A stretch of DNA of 64,000 nt from Oribacterium sp. C9 (GCF_002007235.1 NZ_MUHW01000012.1:1-64000), one strand, 5' to 3'; positions 35,547 to 44,050 are shown, counted from the stretch's first letter. Translations and numbers: made by a program. Notes: a model not told the origin generated them from the letters alone.

Positions 35547-36695
35547 TTAGTTTACTACAGTATCTATGATTGATTTCAGCCTGTCCTCATATCTGAATTG
35601 TTCTTTGACCTTTTCATAACCTGCCATCTTTATCTTTTCACGAAGCTCCTCATGTTGAAGATAGAACTGTGCCTTTGCTACGGCGTCCTCTATAGAATCA
35701 TACAACACAAGCTCCTCACCGTTTTTGAAGTAATGATCAAGCTCCACTGTATAGCCGGAAAGGAGAAATCCTCCTGAACTCATTATATCCAGTGCCCTTT
35801 GCGGCATGGCAGACCATACCGCTCTGAAAGGAGGATTCAGGTTTATCCTGCTTCTCCTGAAGACTTCAGGCATTTCTTTATAGTAGTCTACCTTAGGCTG
35901 AACCTTCAGCTCCTTCATTATCTCTTTTTCTCTGTCATCCATACCGCCTGTAAAAAGCGTTGTGGAAAAGCGCTTACTAAACATGGCCATAAGAGATAAT
36001 CTGTCTAGATATGTCATATACGCAGCAAGCGAATACGAAATCTGTTCGGCAGAAATATTAAGCCCTGTTATCTCTTGGATATCCTTAACTTCTTTCTGCC
36101 TTTCCTTAAGAAGATCAAGGACAAAATAACTGCCGTATATCCCTCTTTGAGCCGTCATCACTCCTTCCAGAAAACCTGTATGATACTCATCCAGTTTTTC
36201 TTTTAAGAAAGGAAATGTTGCCTTATAGAGATTTCCCACCAGTGAAACATCATATAGATATCCATCACTTACATGATAGGAAAATGTTTCAGAAAATCCT
36301 GACGCAAGAGGAAGATAATATACCGTATTTAACCCCAGTTTCCTGTATTTCATGTACTCGCCATGGTCAAAGATGAAAATATGATTTGTCGGGTTATCCA
36401 TGGTATCAGTGTCCGGAAGATCCATGGGAGTATCATAGGTCCAGGCAACATATTTCACATTACTTTTATAACAGGCTCTGGAAACGATAGGATTGTAATT
36501 AACAGTAAATACAAACTCCGGATCCACATTTTTTATATCTTTTGAAAGCCTCGATTCCAGTTCAGAATCCCGGAACTTATCTTTAGGACTTGCATAATCC
36601 TTTAAGACCACTCTGCATCCCAGTTTTTCAAACCCCTTCCATACACATTCCGTGGTGTAATATTTAAAAAGATTACAGATAAATATTTTCTTCAT
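35547..36695 (-). CDS. CgeB-like glycosyltransferase
   Basis: The 382-residue protein shares layout with its downstream neighbour: KYVAWTYDTPMDLPDTDTM aligns with YISWVYDNPHIALYSHTV, and RINLNPPFRAVWSAMPQRAL then DIMSSGGFLLSGYTVELDHY with the matching donor-site half. Both conclude with a tail of the form AGYEKVKEQFRYEDRLKSI. The ATG overlaps the stop of the upstream gene by four bases (ATGA). It probably adds one sugar of a glycan; donor unknown. Confidence 0.8.
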   Translation of the reverse strand: MKKIFICNLFKYYTTECVWKGFEKLGCRVVLKDYASPKDKFRDSELESRLSKDIKNVDPEFVFTVNYNPIVSRACYKSNVKYVAWTYDTPMDLPDTDTMDNPTNHIFIFDHGEYMKYRKLGLNTVYYLPLASGFSETFSYHVSDGYLYDVSLVGNLYKATFPFLKEKLDEYHTGFLEGVMTAQRGIYGSYFVLDLLKERQKEVKDIQEITGLNISAEQISYSLAAYMTYLDRLSLMAMFSKRFSTTLFTGGMDDREKEIMKELKVQPKVDYYKEMPEVFRRSRINLNPPFRAVWSAMPQRALDIMSSGGFLLSGYTVELDHYFKNGEELVLYDSIEDAVAKAQFYLQHEELREKIKMAGYEKVKEQFRYEDRLKSIIDTVVN

Positions 36696-37960
36696 GTTAG
36701 GAATTCACTCATACCTTCATAACCGACTGCTTCTGCAGCTGCTTTAATCATTGATATATCCTTCGCATCATTGAAATCATATATTTTTGAAAGATAATTG
36801 ATCACATCCTTTACAGGAACCGGATTTTTCCCTTCTCCCTTAAAGGCTCTTAATAACACTACAAGTCCTTTTGCAGAATACTTATTAACAGAGATAATGC
36901 TGGATGAATATTTAACTGCATTTTTCATATCTCCTACCTTTAAGCATGCTTCCGACAGCAGCTCATATATGGTAGAGATATTCTGCATGGCAATCTCAGA
37001 TTTATTTATAGTTCCGTATTTTTCCAGTCTGTCCAGAGCTTCTAGAAAAGCCTGATATGCCTCGCTATAGAATCCGGCGTTGAAGAAAATTTTACCCATA
37101 GCATAAGGAATATCCGCATTCTCTTTTATTCGCTGTATTGCATCCTTGTATGAAGCAATAATGGTTTCATTCTCTTTGCCCTGCTGTAATAAGCAGTGTA
37201 ATCTATATCGAAAAGCATTCGCTGCTGTAGCATCAGTACCTGTTATTTCATCAGGAAGATGATCTATGTATTTCGTATATGCCTCTTCAGCTTTTTCAAA
37301 ATCGTCTGCTCCACAGTATTCATTTCCGAGATAATAATACATTTCATATTGTTCAGGATTCTCTTCAATTTCTTTGAGAATTAGATTAAGATTTCTTTTA
37401 CTTGCTTTTTTTTCTCTATATACGTCTGTCTGATATCCTGTATGCCATATAGTAAGTGCCTTGGTTGCATCCATCACTTTGATTTCATGTCCATCGTCAT
37501 AGCAAAGTTCTTCGTGTATTCTTCTTTTATATCTTAAATTCTTTAGTTTTTTAAATATCCTGATATGTGACGCGCTACTATCGATTTTCCCCTTATCATC
37601 TAGATTGATCAGCATGGAAAATATCCCTTCACCGCCATTATCTTCGGTTATTCTTATGTACTCCAATATTTTGCGTGCATCTTCACTGTTAAAGTATTCA
37701 TCCGCATCCAGAAATGCTATCCAGTTACCGGTGCATTTTTCTATAGCATAGTTTTTAGCCGCAGAAAAATCATCTATCCAGTCAAAATGATAGACTTTTG
37801 CCCCCATGGCTTCAGCTATCTCAACGGTTTTATCCTCAGAACCCGTGTCAACCACTATCTGTTCTGAAACTATGCCCTTTCCCCAGCTAAGTGCTCTCTC
37901 GATATTTTTTTCTTCATTTTTCACTATCATAGCCTGAGAAAGTCTGATTTTTCTACCCAT
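36692..37960 (-). CDS. family 2 glycosyltransferase with C-terminal TPR region
   Basis: About 422 residues. The N-terminal 110 form a GT-A family 2 core: AMIVKNEEKNIERALSW, VVDTGSEDKTVEIA, and the metal-binding WIAFLDADEYF. The rest is tetratricopeptide-like helices (YYYLGNEYCGADDFEKAEEA, YAMGKIFFNAGFYSEAYQAF). The start at 37960 is the second ATG, six bases from GGAGG. It is one of three tandem paralogues. TPR-bearing family 2 enzymes of this type decorate proteins or lipid carriers; flagellin is the likely acceptor by context. Confidence 0.88.
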   Translation of the reverse strand: MGRKIRLSQAMIVKNEEKNIERALSWGKGIVSEQIVVDTGSEDKTVEIAEAMGAKVYHFDWIDDFSAAKNYAIEKCTGNWIAFLDADEYFNSEDARKILEYIRITEDNGGEGIFSMLINLDDKGKIDSSASHIRIFKKLKNLRYKRRIHEELCYDDGHEIKVMDATKALTIWHTGYQTDVYREKKASKRNLNLILKEIEENPEQYEMYYYLGNEYCGADDFEKAEEAYTKYIDHLPDEITGTDATAANAFRYRLHCLLQQGKENETIIASYKDAIQRIKENADIPYAMGKIFFNAGFYSEAYQAFLEALDRLEKYGTINKSEIAMQNISTIYELLSEACLKVGDMKNAVKYSSSIISVNKYSAKGLVVLLRAFKGEGKNPVPVKDVINYLSKIYDFNDAKDISMIKAAAEAVGYEGMSEFLT

Positions 37961-37977
37961 ATACATCCTCCGGATCT

Positions 37978-39282
37978 TTAAACATCCATCTTATCAATTA
38001 GACCTGCTTCCTCCGCTGAACAATGCGATTTAATGATATCTGACAGTCCTATCACCCCAAGCTTCTTGGCTGTAACATAAATAAACGCTTTATCCTTTAA
38101 GCTATCTAAATCGTATAGACGTTCCAGTAATTTATATTCTTCATTTTGACTATACCCGATATTGCCCTTCTTCTCCGCCTCCTGAACCGATAATAGCAGT
38201 ATCCTTAAGCTCTCAACATTATACTTATCAGAGCTTAATATCTTAACAGCTATCTTAATCGCTTCTATGGGCTGTTCACTCATAAAATAGGCATTGGAAA
38301 GTTTTGTATGAATTTCAATTATATGAGAATCCACATAATCAGATTTGAGAAACGCACCGAATTTATTATAGCTATCCAGTGAATGCTTAAAAAAAACTGC
38401 TGCTTTTTCATAATTCTGATATCTGTAAAAATGGTCAGCTACTATGGCAGAAAAATCTGCATCCTGAGGCAGTATTCGGCTGGCAAACTCATATACATGA
38501 AGAAGTTCATCAGTCCGGTAATTATATCCGCCAAGTATAACTAAAAGATTCCTGAGTGTAGTTCCTCTCCTCCCTGATTCTATACTATTCGCTTTGTCCA
38601 TGTATTTTAATGCTGTGTTATATAACTCTTCCGCTTTGATATAGTCCTGTTGGCCGGCATAAATATCCCCCAGATAACCATACATATCTGCGTCCTCCGG
38701 TCTGTCCATGATTTCTTTTTCCAGCAGTATCTTATATTTTTCACTTTTATTCTTTTTACTTTGCTCTGAATCAGAGTATCCCGTGTGAAAAATACTTAAT
38801 TCTTTCGTTGCATCATAGATTTTGACTGGTTTCTTGCTGCACAAGTGTTCATGTATTCTTTTCTGATATTCTATACCTTCATGATTTTTGAACAATCTGG
38901 CCTGTGTCATGCTTCCTATGATTTTTCCTTTATCATTGAGATCCAGAAGCTGCGCTGCGATCACATATGCCCCTTCTCTCTCTGCTTTTTTAATCGTACT
39001 AAGGATTTTATCTGCATCCTTCATAAAATATTCATCAGCATCCAAAAAAGCTATCCAGTCTCCGCTGCATTTTTCAATCGCATAATTTTTTGCAGCAGAA
39101 AAATCATCTATCCACTCAAAATGATAGACCTTCGCTCCCATAGATTCAGCAATTTTCACTGTGTTATCTGTAGATCCTGTATCAATGACGATTTGTTCAG
39201 ACACTATGCCTTTTCCCCAGCTTAAAGCCCTCTCTATGTTACTTTCTTCATTTTTAACTATCATCGCCTGGGATAATTTCAT
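37978..39282 (-). CDS. family 2 glycosyltransferase with C-terminal TPR region
   Basis: The roughly 434-residue paralogue of its neighbours is nearly identical to the gene at 36692-37960 over the first 100 residues (SQAMIVKNEESNIERALSWG; ENIED-type core replaced by VIDTGSTDNTVKIA; WIAFLDADEYF). The TPR half (MYGYLGDIYAGQQDYIKAEE) has diverged much more. The ATG overlaps the upstream stop by one base (TGATG), so translation is coupled. Divergence confined to the TPR half suggests a change in acceptor or partner rather than chemistry. Confidence 0.88.
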   Translation of the reverse strand: MKLSQAMIVKNEESNIERALSWGKGIVSEQIVIDTGSTDNTVKIAESMGAKVYHFEWIDDFSAAKNYAIEKCSGDWIAFLDADEYFMKDADKILSTIKKAEREGAYVIAAQLLDLNDKGKIIGSMTQARLFKNHEGIEYQKRIHEHLCSKKPVKIYDATKELSIFHTGYSDSEQSKKNKSEKYKILLEKEIMDRPEDADMYGYLGDIYAGQQDYIKAEELYNTALKYMDKANSIESGRRGTTLRNLLVILGGYNYRTDELLHVYEFASRILPQDADFSAIVADHFYRYQNYEKAAVFFKHSLDSYNKFGAFLKSDYVDSHIIEIHTKLSNAYFMSEQPIEAIKIAVKILSSDKYNVESLRILLLSVQEAEKKGNIGYSQNEEYKLLERLYDLDSLKDKAFIYVTAKKLGVIGLSDIIKSHCSAEEAGLIDKMDV

Positions 39283-40574
39283 CACATACCTTCTAAAAGC
39301 ATCAATTCCTTTTTATCCAGCATTTCATACACTAAGCTATATATGCTCTTATATTCTGTTTCTCTCGCTGCACGAAGTATCAGCAGCTTGTCAAAAGATT
39401 TATCGAAGTCATAGATCTTCCTGAGAAACTTCAACACTTCATTAGCTTCAACACTGCTTTCCGAAAAAGCCTGTAATATCGTAGAAAGAGCTGTATATTC
39501 TTTTTTGTTTTCTTTTAGTACACTGCTTTCTATTGCAACTGCACCTTTAAGATCCTTTAATTCCAGGAGTATCTTTCCATATTGTGCATAAGCATTTGCA
39601 AGATTACAGATTATATATTCAGAATTACCTTCTACTGTGTACTTTTCCAGTTTATCAAAAGCCTCCCGGAAATATGGATAGGCTTCCTTATATTTCTTTT
39701 TATTATAAAAATAAACCCCTGTATGATAGGAAAAATCTGCATTTTTCTGCATCTTTGCTGTTGCTGTCCTATAAATATCTATTATTTCTTCTTCTTTATC
39801 ATTCAGACCGAGAAGTACTATAAGTTTTATAAAAGTATCCGCTGTTCTTGTATCATGATCATCCACGTTCTCAGGAAGATTTTTGATTGCGCTTTTATAT
39901 AGTGCTATTGCTTTTTTTCTGTCATTTTCGTTTAGAGTATATTCATCACCAAGGTAACCCAGTATTTCTGGATCAAAGGGATTTTCTTTTACTTCAATCA
40001 ATAAAAGCTTTCTGTTCCTTCCACTTGCCTGCTTTTTCTTCGCAACTTCTTCTTCATATCCGGTTGTTATGATATTTAATTCATCCGTTGCGTCATACTC
40101 TTTTAAATATCCCGGATATTTCAAAGACTCATGAATACGTCTTTTATATCTTAATTTATCAATATTCTTAAAGATACGTACACTAGTTGATTTAAATATC
40201 AATCTACCTTTCTCATCTATACTGGTATAGCTGGTTCTGATCGCCTTAGCATCTTCCTGCTCTGCTTTATTCAGGATCGGAATGATTTTATTTACATCTT
40301 CAGGAAGAAAATACTCATCAGCATCTAAAAATGCTATCCAGTCCCCTTTACATTGCTCAATAGCAAAATTCTTGGCCGCAGAAAAATCATCTATCCATTG
40401 AAAATACATTACGTTAGCTCCCAAATCCTTTGCTATCTGCACTGTATTGTCACTAGAACCGGTGTCAACTACTATCTGTTCGAAAAATATCTCTTTTCCC
40501 CATGATAGTGCATTTTTGATATTATTTTCTTCATTTTTGACGATCATAGTCTGTGATATTCTGATTTTTTTCAT
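39282..40574 (-). CDS. family 2 glycosyltransferase with C-terminal TPR region
   Basis: The 430-residue protein is the first of the three tandem paralogues: RISQTMIVKNEENNIKNALS, VVDTGSSDNTVQIA and WIAFLDADEYFLPEDV define the GT-A core with an intact Asp-Ala-Asp, followed by tetratricopeptide-like helices (EILGYLGDEYTLNENDRKKA). Only one base separates it from the stop of the preceding gene, and no independent ribosome binding site is evident, so it is coupled to it. Confidence 0.88.
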   Translation of the reverse strand: MKKIRISQTMIVKNEENNIKNALSWGKEIFFEQIVVDTGSSDNTVQIAKDLGANVMYFQWIDDFSAAKNFAIEQCKGDWIAFLDADEYFLPEDVNKIIPILNKAEQEDAKAIRTSYTSIDEKGRLIFKSTSVRIFKNIDKLRYKRRIHESLKYPGYLKEYDATDELNIITTGYEEEVAKKKQASGRNRKLLLIEVKENPFDPEILGYLGDEYTLNENDRKKAIALYKSAIKNLPENVDDHDTRTADTFIKLIVLLGLNDKEEEIIDIYRTATAKMQKNADFSYHTGVYFYNKKKYKEAYPYFREAFDKLEKYTVEGNSEYIICNLANAYAQYGKILLELKDLKGAVAIESSVLKENKKEYTALSTILQAFSESSVEANEVLKFLRKIYDFDKSFDKLLILRAARETEYKSIYSLVYEMLDKKELMLLEGM

Positions 40575-40575
40575 T

Positions 40576-41838
40576 TCATTTAAAAAGCTCTATAGCTATA
40601 TTTGTACGTTTTACATCTCCAATCTCGAGATATTTTTGACATAGTTCTGTCATGATCCTTTTTGTCTGACTGAACATGGAATACTCATTTCCCAATATTA
40701 CAGATATATAAAACGGTGATATCGTATCCTTCGTCAGGAATTCCATCGCTTCTTCTTTATACTGTCCCGGAAGATCCATCTCTATTCTTCTAAGCATGAA
40801 TTGACATTTTATATATTTGTTTTTAAGATCCTTAAAATCCTTTATATCATCTATTGTTGATTTTAGACCTTTTTCCAGTTCATTGTTCAGCGCTATAATT
40901 GTGTGATGAAATCTTCTTATATCTACACTGACCCTGTATATAGCCTGAGGCACGATCTCATGGTCGATGTAATATCCAAACTTGCTCATCTCATTAACAT
41001 CATGTTTTTTTATGATATCATCTGCTTTATCGAGTATTCTCTTGATATCATTCTTAAACTCTTTTGAATAATTCTCCAGTAAAATATATTGTTTTATTCT
41101 GTTTTGTGCAGTTTTATATTTTCTTTCATCTATTTTTTCTTCTTTTCTTTCCAGATCATAATTTTGAAGATCATAGGCATATTCATCCTGAAACAGTTTC
41201 CTGTATTTTTCATATTCATATAGGGTTGAAGTCAGGTCATCTGCATGAAAGCACCATTCCATCCCGAATTGTTCCGGCACTACGACTCTGAAATCAAGTC
41301 TGTGGAACTCCATGGATTGAGAAAGATCATAAAAATCCCAGCCATCAAATAAGTCATCTCTCCATGGGATATCATATTGTGTTGCCATTATGAATCCATC
41401 TATTACTTCCACATCATATATATAATCATCATCTTTCATTTTATATGATATGTACTTTTCTATATTTTTATTCATATTGTTACCGACATATTTTGACAGA
41501 TCACAGGATATCAAAGCATCTGACTCTAAATGGACATTGCCTCCCATTCCTATCATTCCTATATCTTCATCACTTTTGAAGATTTTCAGGATATTATATA
41601 AATAGTATTTATTTAGTATCATCGTATCCTGATGTAGATATATTTTATATTTTGCAGGAGATTCCCTCATGGCAGTGTTATACGCTGATGTCATCGAGTC
41701 TGCCCCCTCTATTGTAAGTATATCGATCGTGTATCCATATGGGATTTCCAGAAGTGAAATATACTTCATACATTCTTCCAGATACAATCTATCATTGGTG
41801 CAGATGATGAAACAAAACTGATTATACTCTGATATCAT
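40576..41838 (-). CDS. fused GT-A glycosyltransferase plus helical domain
   Basis: About 420 residues. The first roughly 225 match the glycosyltransferase-like protein at 33621-34292 (FCFIICTNDRLYLEECMKYI; YKIYLHQDTMILN; DGWDFYDLSQSMEF). The last roughly 185 match the helical protein at 33010-33624. A short basic/acidic linker (LERKEEKIDERKYKTAQNR) joins them. The gene order in the split pair is reversed. ATG 41838 follows AAAGGTGG; a GTG at 41847 is less likely. It is the first gene after the flagellin terminator, only about 34 bases away, leaving little room for a promoter. Confidence 0.82.
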   Translation of the reverse strand: MISEYNQFCFIICTNDRLYLEECMKYISLLEIPYGYTIDILTIEGADSMTSAYNTAMRESPAKYKIYLHQDTMILNKYYLYNILKIFKSDEDIGMIGMGGNVHLESDALISCDLSKYVGNNMNKNIEKYISYKMKDDDYIYDVEVIDGFIMATQYDIPWRDDLFDGWDFYDLSQSMEFHRLDFRVVVPEQFGMEWCFHADDLTSTLYEYEKYRKLFQDEYAYDLQNYDLERKEEKIDERKYKTAQNRIKQYILLENYSKEFKNDIKRILDKADDIIKKHDVNEMSKFGYYIDHEIVPQAIYRVSVDIRRFHHTIIALNNELEKGLKSTIDDIKDFKDLKNKYIKCQFMLRRIEMDLPGQYKEEAMEFLTKDTISPFYISVILGNEYSMFSQTKRIMTELCQKYLEIGDVKRTNIAIELFK

Positions 41839-41872
41839 ATAAACCACCTTTATCCTTCATGTTTTATATACT

Positions 41873-41906
41873 CAAAAAAGGTGAAGAAGCAACCGCCTCT
41901 CCACCT
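41873..41906 (-). terminator. terminator after the second flagellin gene
   Basis: On the minus strand a 12-bp stem (two G-U pairs) with loop GGTT is followed by TTTTTTG. Only 34 bases separate it from the first glycosyltransferase start. Confidence 0.82.
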
Positions 41907-41922
41907 CAAAATGATTATGATT

Positions 41923-42783
41923 TTATCCCTGAAGGAGTGAAAGAACACCCTGAGGTTGCTGATTTGCCTGCGCAAGCATAGACTGCGCCGCCTGATTAAG
42001 GATATTATTCTTTGTGTAAGCCGAAATTTCCTTCGCCATATCTGTATCACGGATTCTCGATTCAGCAGATGTTGTATTCTCATTATTTATCTTGAGATTA
42101 TTGATGGTATGTTCCAGTCTGTTCTGTTTAGCACCCAATTTAGCCCTGTAGGATGATACCTGACTGACAGCAGCCTTTATTATCTCGATAGCTTTGTTTG
42201 CAGATGAAACATCAGAAACTGCGATGTCATCAATTTTATGTCCTGCAAGTGTCATGCCAAGAGCTGATGTAACCATAGTTGAACCCTGAAGTGTCATGAT
42301 TTCAGAAGAAGTAGTACCGATCTGGAACTGTTTCGTATTAGTGTTTGTCAGTATCCTTACTCCGTTATACTCTGTAGTAGAAGCGATACGGTTGATCTCA
42401 GCTCTAAGCTCATCTATCTCCGCTGCGATGTTGTTTCTCGCTGTGAGATCTCCATAACCCTCATTCTTCTCCGTCGCATAGGTACCATTCGCGGCCTGTG
42501 TTGCAAGTGTTGTCATTCTTTCAAGCATCGCATGGGTTTCTGTCAGAGCTCCCTCTGCCGTCTGAATTAGTCCGATGGCATCATTGGCATTGTCCTCTGC
42601 CTGATTGAGGGCATTTATCTTATTTCTCATGGACTCTGAGATAGCGAGACCCGCTGCATCATCACCTGCTCTGTTGATCTTATAACCGGATGATAGTTTC
42701 TCTAAATTTTTGTTTAATGATTTTTCATTTGTAGAATAATTTCTGTATGAATTTACCGCAGCGATGTTATGCTGTATAACCAT
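41923..42783 (-). CDS. fliC: flagellin (second copy, 286 aa)
   Basis: Flagellin filament subunit. It has the conserved N-terminal D0/D1 (MVIQHNIAAVNSYRNY, LSSGYKINRAGDDAAGLAIS) and C-terminal D1/D0 (NRLEHTINNL, STTSAESRIRDTDMAKE, AQSMLAQANQQPQGVLSL). It has only a short central region (about 175-215), so no large variable surface domain. ATG 42783 has AGGAGG upstream; the 14-residue upstream extension in frame is not coding because it covers the leader hairpin. It is a close paralogue of the gene at 43057. It has its own sigma-28-like promoter and a CsrA-site-like hairpin. Confidence 0.97.
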   Translation of the reverse strand: MVIQHNIAAVNSYRNYSTNEKSLNKNLEKLSSGYKINRAGDDAAGLAISESMRNKINALNQAEDNANDAIGLIQTAEGALTETHAMLERMTTLATQAANGTYATEKNEGYGDLTARNNIAAEIDELRAEINRIASTTEYNGVRILTNTNTKQFQIGTTSSEIMTLQGSTMVTSALGMTLAGHKIDDIAVSDVSSANKAIEIIKAAVSQVSSYRAKLGAKQNRLEHTINNLKINNENTTSAESRIRDTDMAKEISAYTKNNILNQAAQSMLAQANQQPQGVLSLLQG

Positions 42784-42809
42784 ATTATCCTCCTGTTTTT
42801 CGGTATACG

Positions 42810-42823
42810 GAACATCCCTGTCC
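42810..42823 (-). promoter_or_regulatory. CsrA-binding-site-like hairpin in the flagellin leader
   Basis: RNA-sense GGACAGGGATGTTC: stem GGAC/GTTC, loop AGGGAT with GGA. ACAGGGATGT matches the known CsrA consensus (RUACARGGAUGU) almost completely. It lies 26 bases before the start, with a second GGA in the Shine-Dalgarno AGGAGGA. Confidence 0.65.
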
Positions 42824-42883
42824 AAAATTCAATCCTTTATATTAACCACCGATCTGACAATGTTTATTTTTCCTATAGTTTAT

Positions 42884-42910
42884 TTTTCGACTTATACTTT
42901 ATAAAAATAA
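42884..42910 (-). promoter_or_regulatory. sigma-28-like promoter of the second flagellin
   Basis: Minus strand TTAT (42907-42910), 15 bases, GTCGAAAA (42884-42891). One base differs from CGATAA in the -10, so it may be weaker than the other flagellin promoter. Confidence 0.55.
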
Positions 42911-42979
42911 GCTTCTTATAATAAAAATATAAATTTCTTAGTTCCTTACCGACTGTGATATCTCACTTTATACATACAT

Positions 42980-43008
42980 GAAAAAAAGGAAGGACCGAAG
43001 TCCTTCCT
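42980..43008 (-). terminator. terminator of the first flagellin gene
   Basis: AGGAAGGAC and GTCCTTCCT form a perfect 9-bp stem with a TTCG-type tetraloop on the minus strand, followed by TTTTTTT. Confidence 0.96.
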
Positions 43009-43056
43009 CTGTAAACCTGTAGATTTCTGTCTGAAAATCCAACTTTCCTAAGAAAA

Positions 43057-43923
43057 TTATCCAAGGAGTGAAAGAACACCCTGAGGCTGCTGATTAGCCT
43101 GTGCAAGCATAGACTGTGCTGCCTGGTTAAGGATATTGTTCTTGGTGTAAGCTGAGATCTCCTTCGCCATATCAGTATCACGAATTCTTGACTCAGCAGA
43201 AGTTGTGTTCTCATTGTTAACCTTAAGGTTATTGATGGTGTGCTCAAGTCTGTTCTGCTTAGCACCGAGCTTAGCTCTGTAAGCTGATACCTGGCTAACA
43301 GCTGTCTTGATAACCTCAATTGCATGGTTTGCAGATGATACATCAGTTACATGGATATCCGCAATCTTGGTTGTCTTTGTTCCGCTTGTTAATCCAAGAG
43401 CTGAAGTCTGCATTGTTGAGCCCTGAAGCTTAAGAGTTTCAGAAGATGTTGTACCGATCTGGAACTGCTTTGAGTTAGTGTTTGTAAGAATTCTTACACC
43501 ATTATACTCAGTTGTAGAAGCGATACGGTCGATCTCTTCCTTTAACTCCTTGATCTCTTCCTCAAGGTTCTTTCTTGCTGTCATGTCACCATAGCCGTCA
43601 CTATCCTTCTGAGTAGCATAGGTTCCGTTAGCAGCCTGTGTTGCAAGTGTTGTCATTCTTTCAAGCATTGCATGAGTCTCTGAAAGTGCACCTTCAGCTG
43701 TCTGGATAAGTCCGATAGCATCGTTTGCGTTATCTTCTGCCTGGTTAAGGGCATTGATCTTGTTTCTCATGGACTCAGAAATAGCAAGACCTGCTGCATC
43801 ATCGCCTGCTCTGTTGATCTTGTAGCCTGATGACAGTTTCTCTAAGTTCTTGTTAAGAGAAGTAGCGTTCTGTGATAAGTTTCTGTAAGAATTGATCGCT
43901 GGTATGTTATGCTGTATAACCAT
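43057..43923 (-). CDS. fliC: flagellin (first copy, 288 aa)
   Basis: Flagellin with the same D0/D1 motifs as the copy at 41923 (MVIQHNIPAINSYRNL, SSGYKINRAGDDAAG, AQSMLAQANQQPQGVLSLLG). The central residues differ mostly between about 110-130 and 180-215. Length 288 means almost no D2/D3. It has AGGAGGAATTT before ATG, a near-consensus sigma-28 promoter, a stable 5' hairpin and a very strong terminator, as expected for the major, highly expressed subunit. The protein is soluble until export; FliS and FliW, both encoded in the window, are its known binding partners. Confidence 0.97.
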   Translation of the reverse strand: MVIQHNIPAINSYRNLSQNATSLNKNLEKLSSGYKINRAGDDAAGLAISESMRNKINALNQAEDNANDAIGLIQTAEGALSETHAMLERMTTLATQAANGTYATQKDSDGYGDMTARKNLEEEIKELKEEIDRIASTTEYNGVRILTNTNSKQFQIGTTSSETLKLQGSTMQTSALGLTSGTKTTKIADIHVTDVSSANHAIEVIKTAVSQVSAYRAKLGAKQNRLEHTINNLKVNNENTTSAESRIRDTDMAKEISAYTKNNILNQAAQSMLAQANQQPQGVLSLLG

Positions 43924-43950
43924 AAATTCCTCCTATTTCGGCCCGTGTAA

Positions 43951-43964
43951 GAACTTCCTTGTCC
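43951..43964 (-). promoter_or_regulatory. CsrA-binding-site-like hairpin in the flagellin leader
   Basis: RNA-sense GGACAAGGAAGTTC: stem GGAC/GTTC with loop AAGGAA, 27 bases before the start. Same stem and position as in the other flagellin leader. Confidence 0.62.
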
Positions 43965-43969
43965 CAACC

Positions 43970-43992
43970 GGTGACTCATTTTCATGAGCACC
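43970..43992 (-). promoter_or_regulatory. 5' leader hairpin with GAAA loop
   Basis: RNA-sense GGTG-CTCAT-GAAA-ATGAG-T-CACC folds into a nine-pair stem with one bulge, near the predicted 5' end of the flagellin mRNA. Probably an mRNA stabiliser. Confidence 0.55.
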
Positions 43993-44023
43993 AAGCCTTT
44001 ATTATGATTTGTTTACACTATTA

Positions 44024-44050
44024 TTATCGCACATATAATAAAAATTATAA
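44024..44050 (-). promoter_or_regulatory. sigma-28 promoter of the first flagellin
   Basis: Minus strand TTAT (44047-44050), 15 bases, TGCGATAA (44024-44031), about 100 bases before the start. Confidence 0.65.

Noticed and set aside
36692-40574. CRISPR-like or IS-related explanation of the repeated sequence in the glycosyltransferase genes
   Set aside because: The repeats are whole paralogous coding sequences without spacers, terminal inverted repeats or transposase.
41850-42083. Basic, Arg-rich frame over the flagellin 3' end and terminator
   Set aside because: Alternative-frame shadow of the flagellin C-terminal region that runs through the terminator.
42784-42825. N-terminal extension of the second flagellin by 14 residues
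   Set aside because: The extra codons cover the leader hairpin and Shine-Dalgarno; MVIQHN is the conserved flagellin start in both copies.
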